The notes beneath the pieces were generated by a model that was not told the DNA's origin, did no database searches, and saw only the letters and a program-made list of their open reading frames with translations. Shown in pieces: positions 61,384 to 61,559 of a stretch of 61,559 nucleotides of DNA. The translations under genes were made by a program, and so were the position numbers. How positions within the stretch are numbered: position 1 is the stretch's first letter; each line of letters begins with the position of its first letter. Origin of the DNA: Chloroflexota bacterium (GTDB lineage: Bacteria; Chloroflexota; Dehalococcoidia; GIF9; UBA5629); contig JAPLHI010000036.1 in assembly GCA_026389695.1 (NCBI GenBank), positions 1-61,559 on the forward strand. The letters run 5' to 3'.

Positions 61384-61559
61384 TTACGCCCCCAACATCT
61401 CGCGACCGTACTGAAGAAGACTCTGAACTTCCTGCCGGCTTTTGCTTTCTGCATAAATGCGTATTAAGGGCTCGGTGCCGGAAAAACGCACCAGCAGCCA
61501 TGAACCGTCTTCAAGTTTATAGCGGAAACCATCACGGGTATCAAGCTTAACAACTTTCA
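61384..61559 (-). CDS. Phosphoglucomutase/phosphomannomutase, C-terminal fragment (continues outside window)
   Basis: The last 58 codons of an alpha-D-phosphohexomutase. RFSGTEPLIRIYAE is the phosphate-binding loop of domain 4, followed by a short C-terminal helix. The stop (61384-61386) is three bases before the isomerase start, so the two genes form an operon. The substrate specificity (glucose, mannose or glucosamine phosphate) cannot be read from this part. Confidence 0.92.
   Translation of the reverse strand, partial: KVVKLDTRDGFRYKLEDGSWLLVRFSGTEPLIRIYAESKSRQEVQSLLQYGREMLGA

Noticed and set aside
1..61559. CRISPR arrays, insertion sequences, prophage or rRNA genes
   Set aside because: I saw no regularly spaced repeats, transposase or integrase motifs, phage structural genes or rRNA sequence in the window.

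Overview
The window looks like a chromosomal segment of an anaerobic Chloroflexota bacterium, most likely of the Dehalococcoidia. That placement is an inference. It rests on a Wood-Ljungdahl carbonyl-branch operon with no recognisable active CO dehydrogenase (Dehalococcoides mccartyi is known to carry ACS and corrinoid-protein genes without an annotated CODH), archaeal-type sugar-phosphate enzymes (ApgM and a Pgi/Pmi isomerase), and a long-form S12. The region is probably close to the replication origin: dnaA, gyrB and gyrA lie within about 16 kb, and an AT-rich stretch with DnaA boxes lies between dnaA and obgE.

Layout. 0-0.8 kb: 3' end of mutL. 0.9-13.1 kb, minus strand: a corrinoid/ACS operon, read from high to low coordinates: acsE-like methyltransferase (N-terminus missing), acsD, a CdhA-like CODH subunit whose C-cluster ligands appear to be replaced, a short archaeal-type acetyl-CoA synthase with a complete A-cluster, acsC, NuoE- and NuoF-like diaphorase subunits, a CooC/AcsF nickel ATPase, a small DUF3786-like protein and a fused family I CoA-transferase. 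13.1-17 kb: rnhA, gyrB and a GAF-GGDEF gene, each with a reading-frame lesion. 17-20.2 kb: nadD, obgE, candidate oriC, dnaA. 20.4-26 kb: fmt, a membrane zinc protease, mazG, tRNA-Pro, apgM, lysC and a NifU-like protein. 26-38 kb: a TPR protein with gyrA, marC, hydrolases, a site-2 protease, uspA diverging from a zinc-ribbon TPR gene, rmuC, two tandem B-box membrane paralogues, a 28-residue membrane peptide with its own promoter and terminator, a phosphodiesterase and a hydrolase. 37.8-40.4 kb: rplY (ctc) and a radical SAM protein. 40.5-60.3 kb: one long ribosomal super-operon (str, S10, spc, alpha, then truA, rplM, rpsI), without tuf. It contains a 31-codon bS22-like gene between rplW and rplB. 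60.3 kb to end: Pgi/Pmi isomerase and the 3' end of a phosphohexomutase.

How it works together. The ACS operon supplies a methyltransferase, both subunits of the corrinoid iron-sulfur protein and a nickel-loaded ACS. The CODH-like subunit keeps its N-terminal Fe-S binding Cys set but seems unable to interconvert CO and CO2. The complex may therefore work as a methyl/carbonyl transfer machine on acetyl-CoA, with CO handled elsewhere or left as a product. The NADH diaphorase pair and the CoA-transferase in the same operon hint at links to NAD(H) and to a free acid/CoA-ester pool.

Sequence quality caveat. Five essential or usually essential loci carry lesions: acsE, rnhA, gyrB and the GGDEF gene within 3 kb, and a rplO-secY deletion junction at 52.81 kb. 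Broken gyrB and secY in one living cell are implausible, so assembly or sequencing error must be excluded before any biological reading of these lesions. The CdhA changes are different in kind: they are clean codon substitutions in an otherwise well-conserved, open 693-codon frame.
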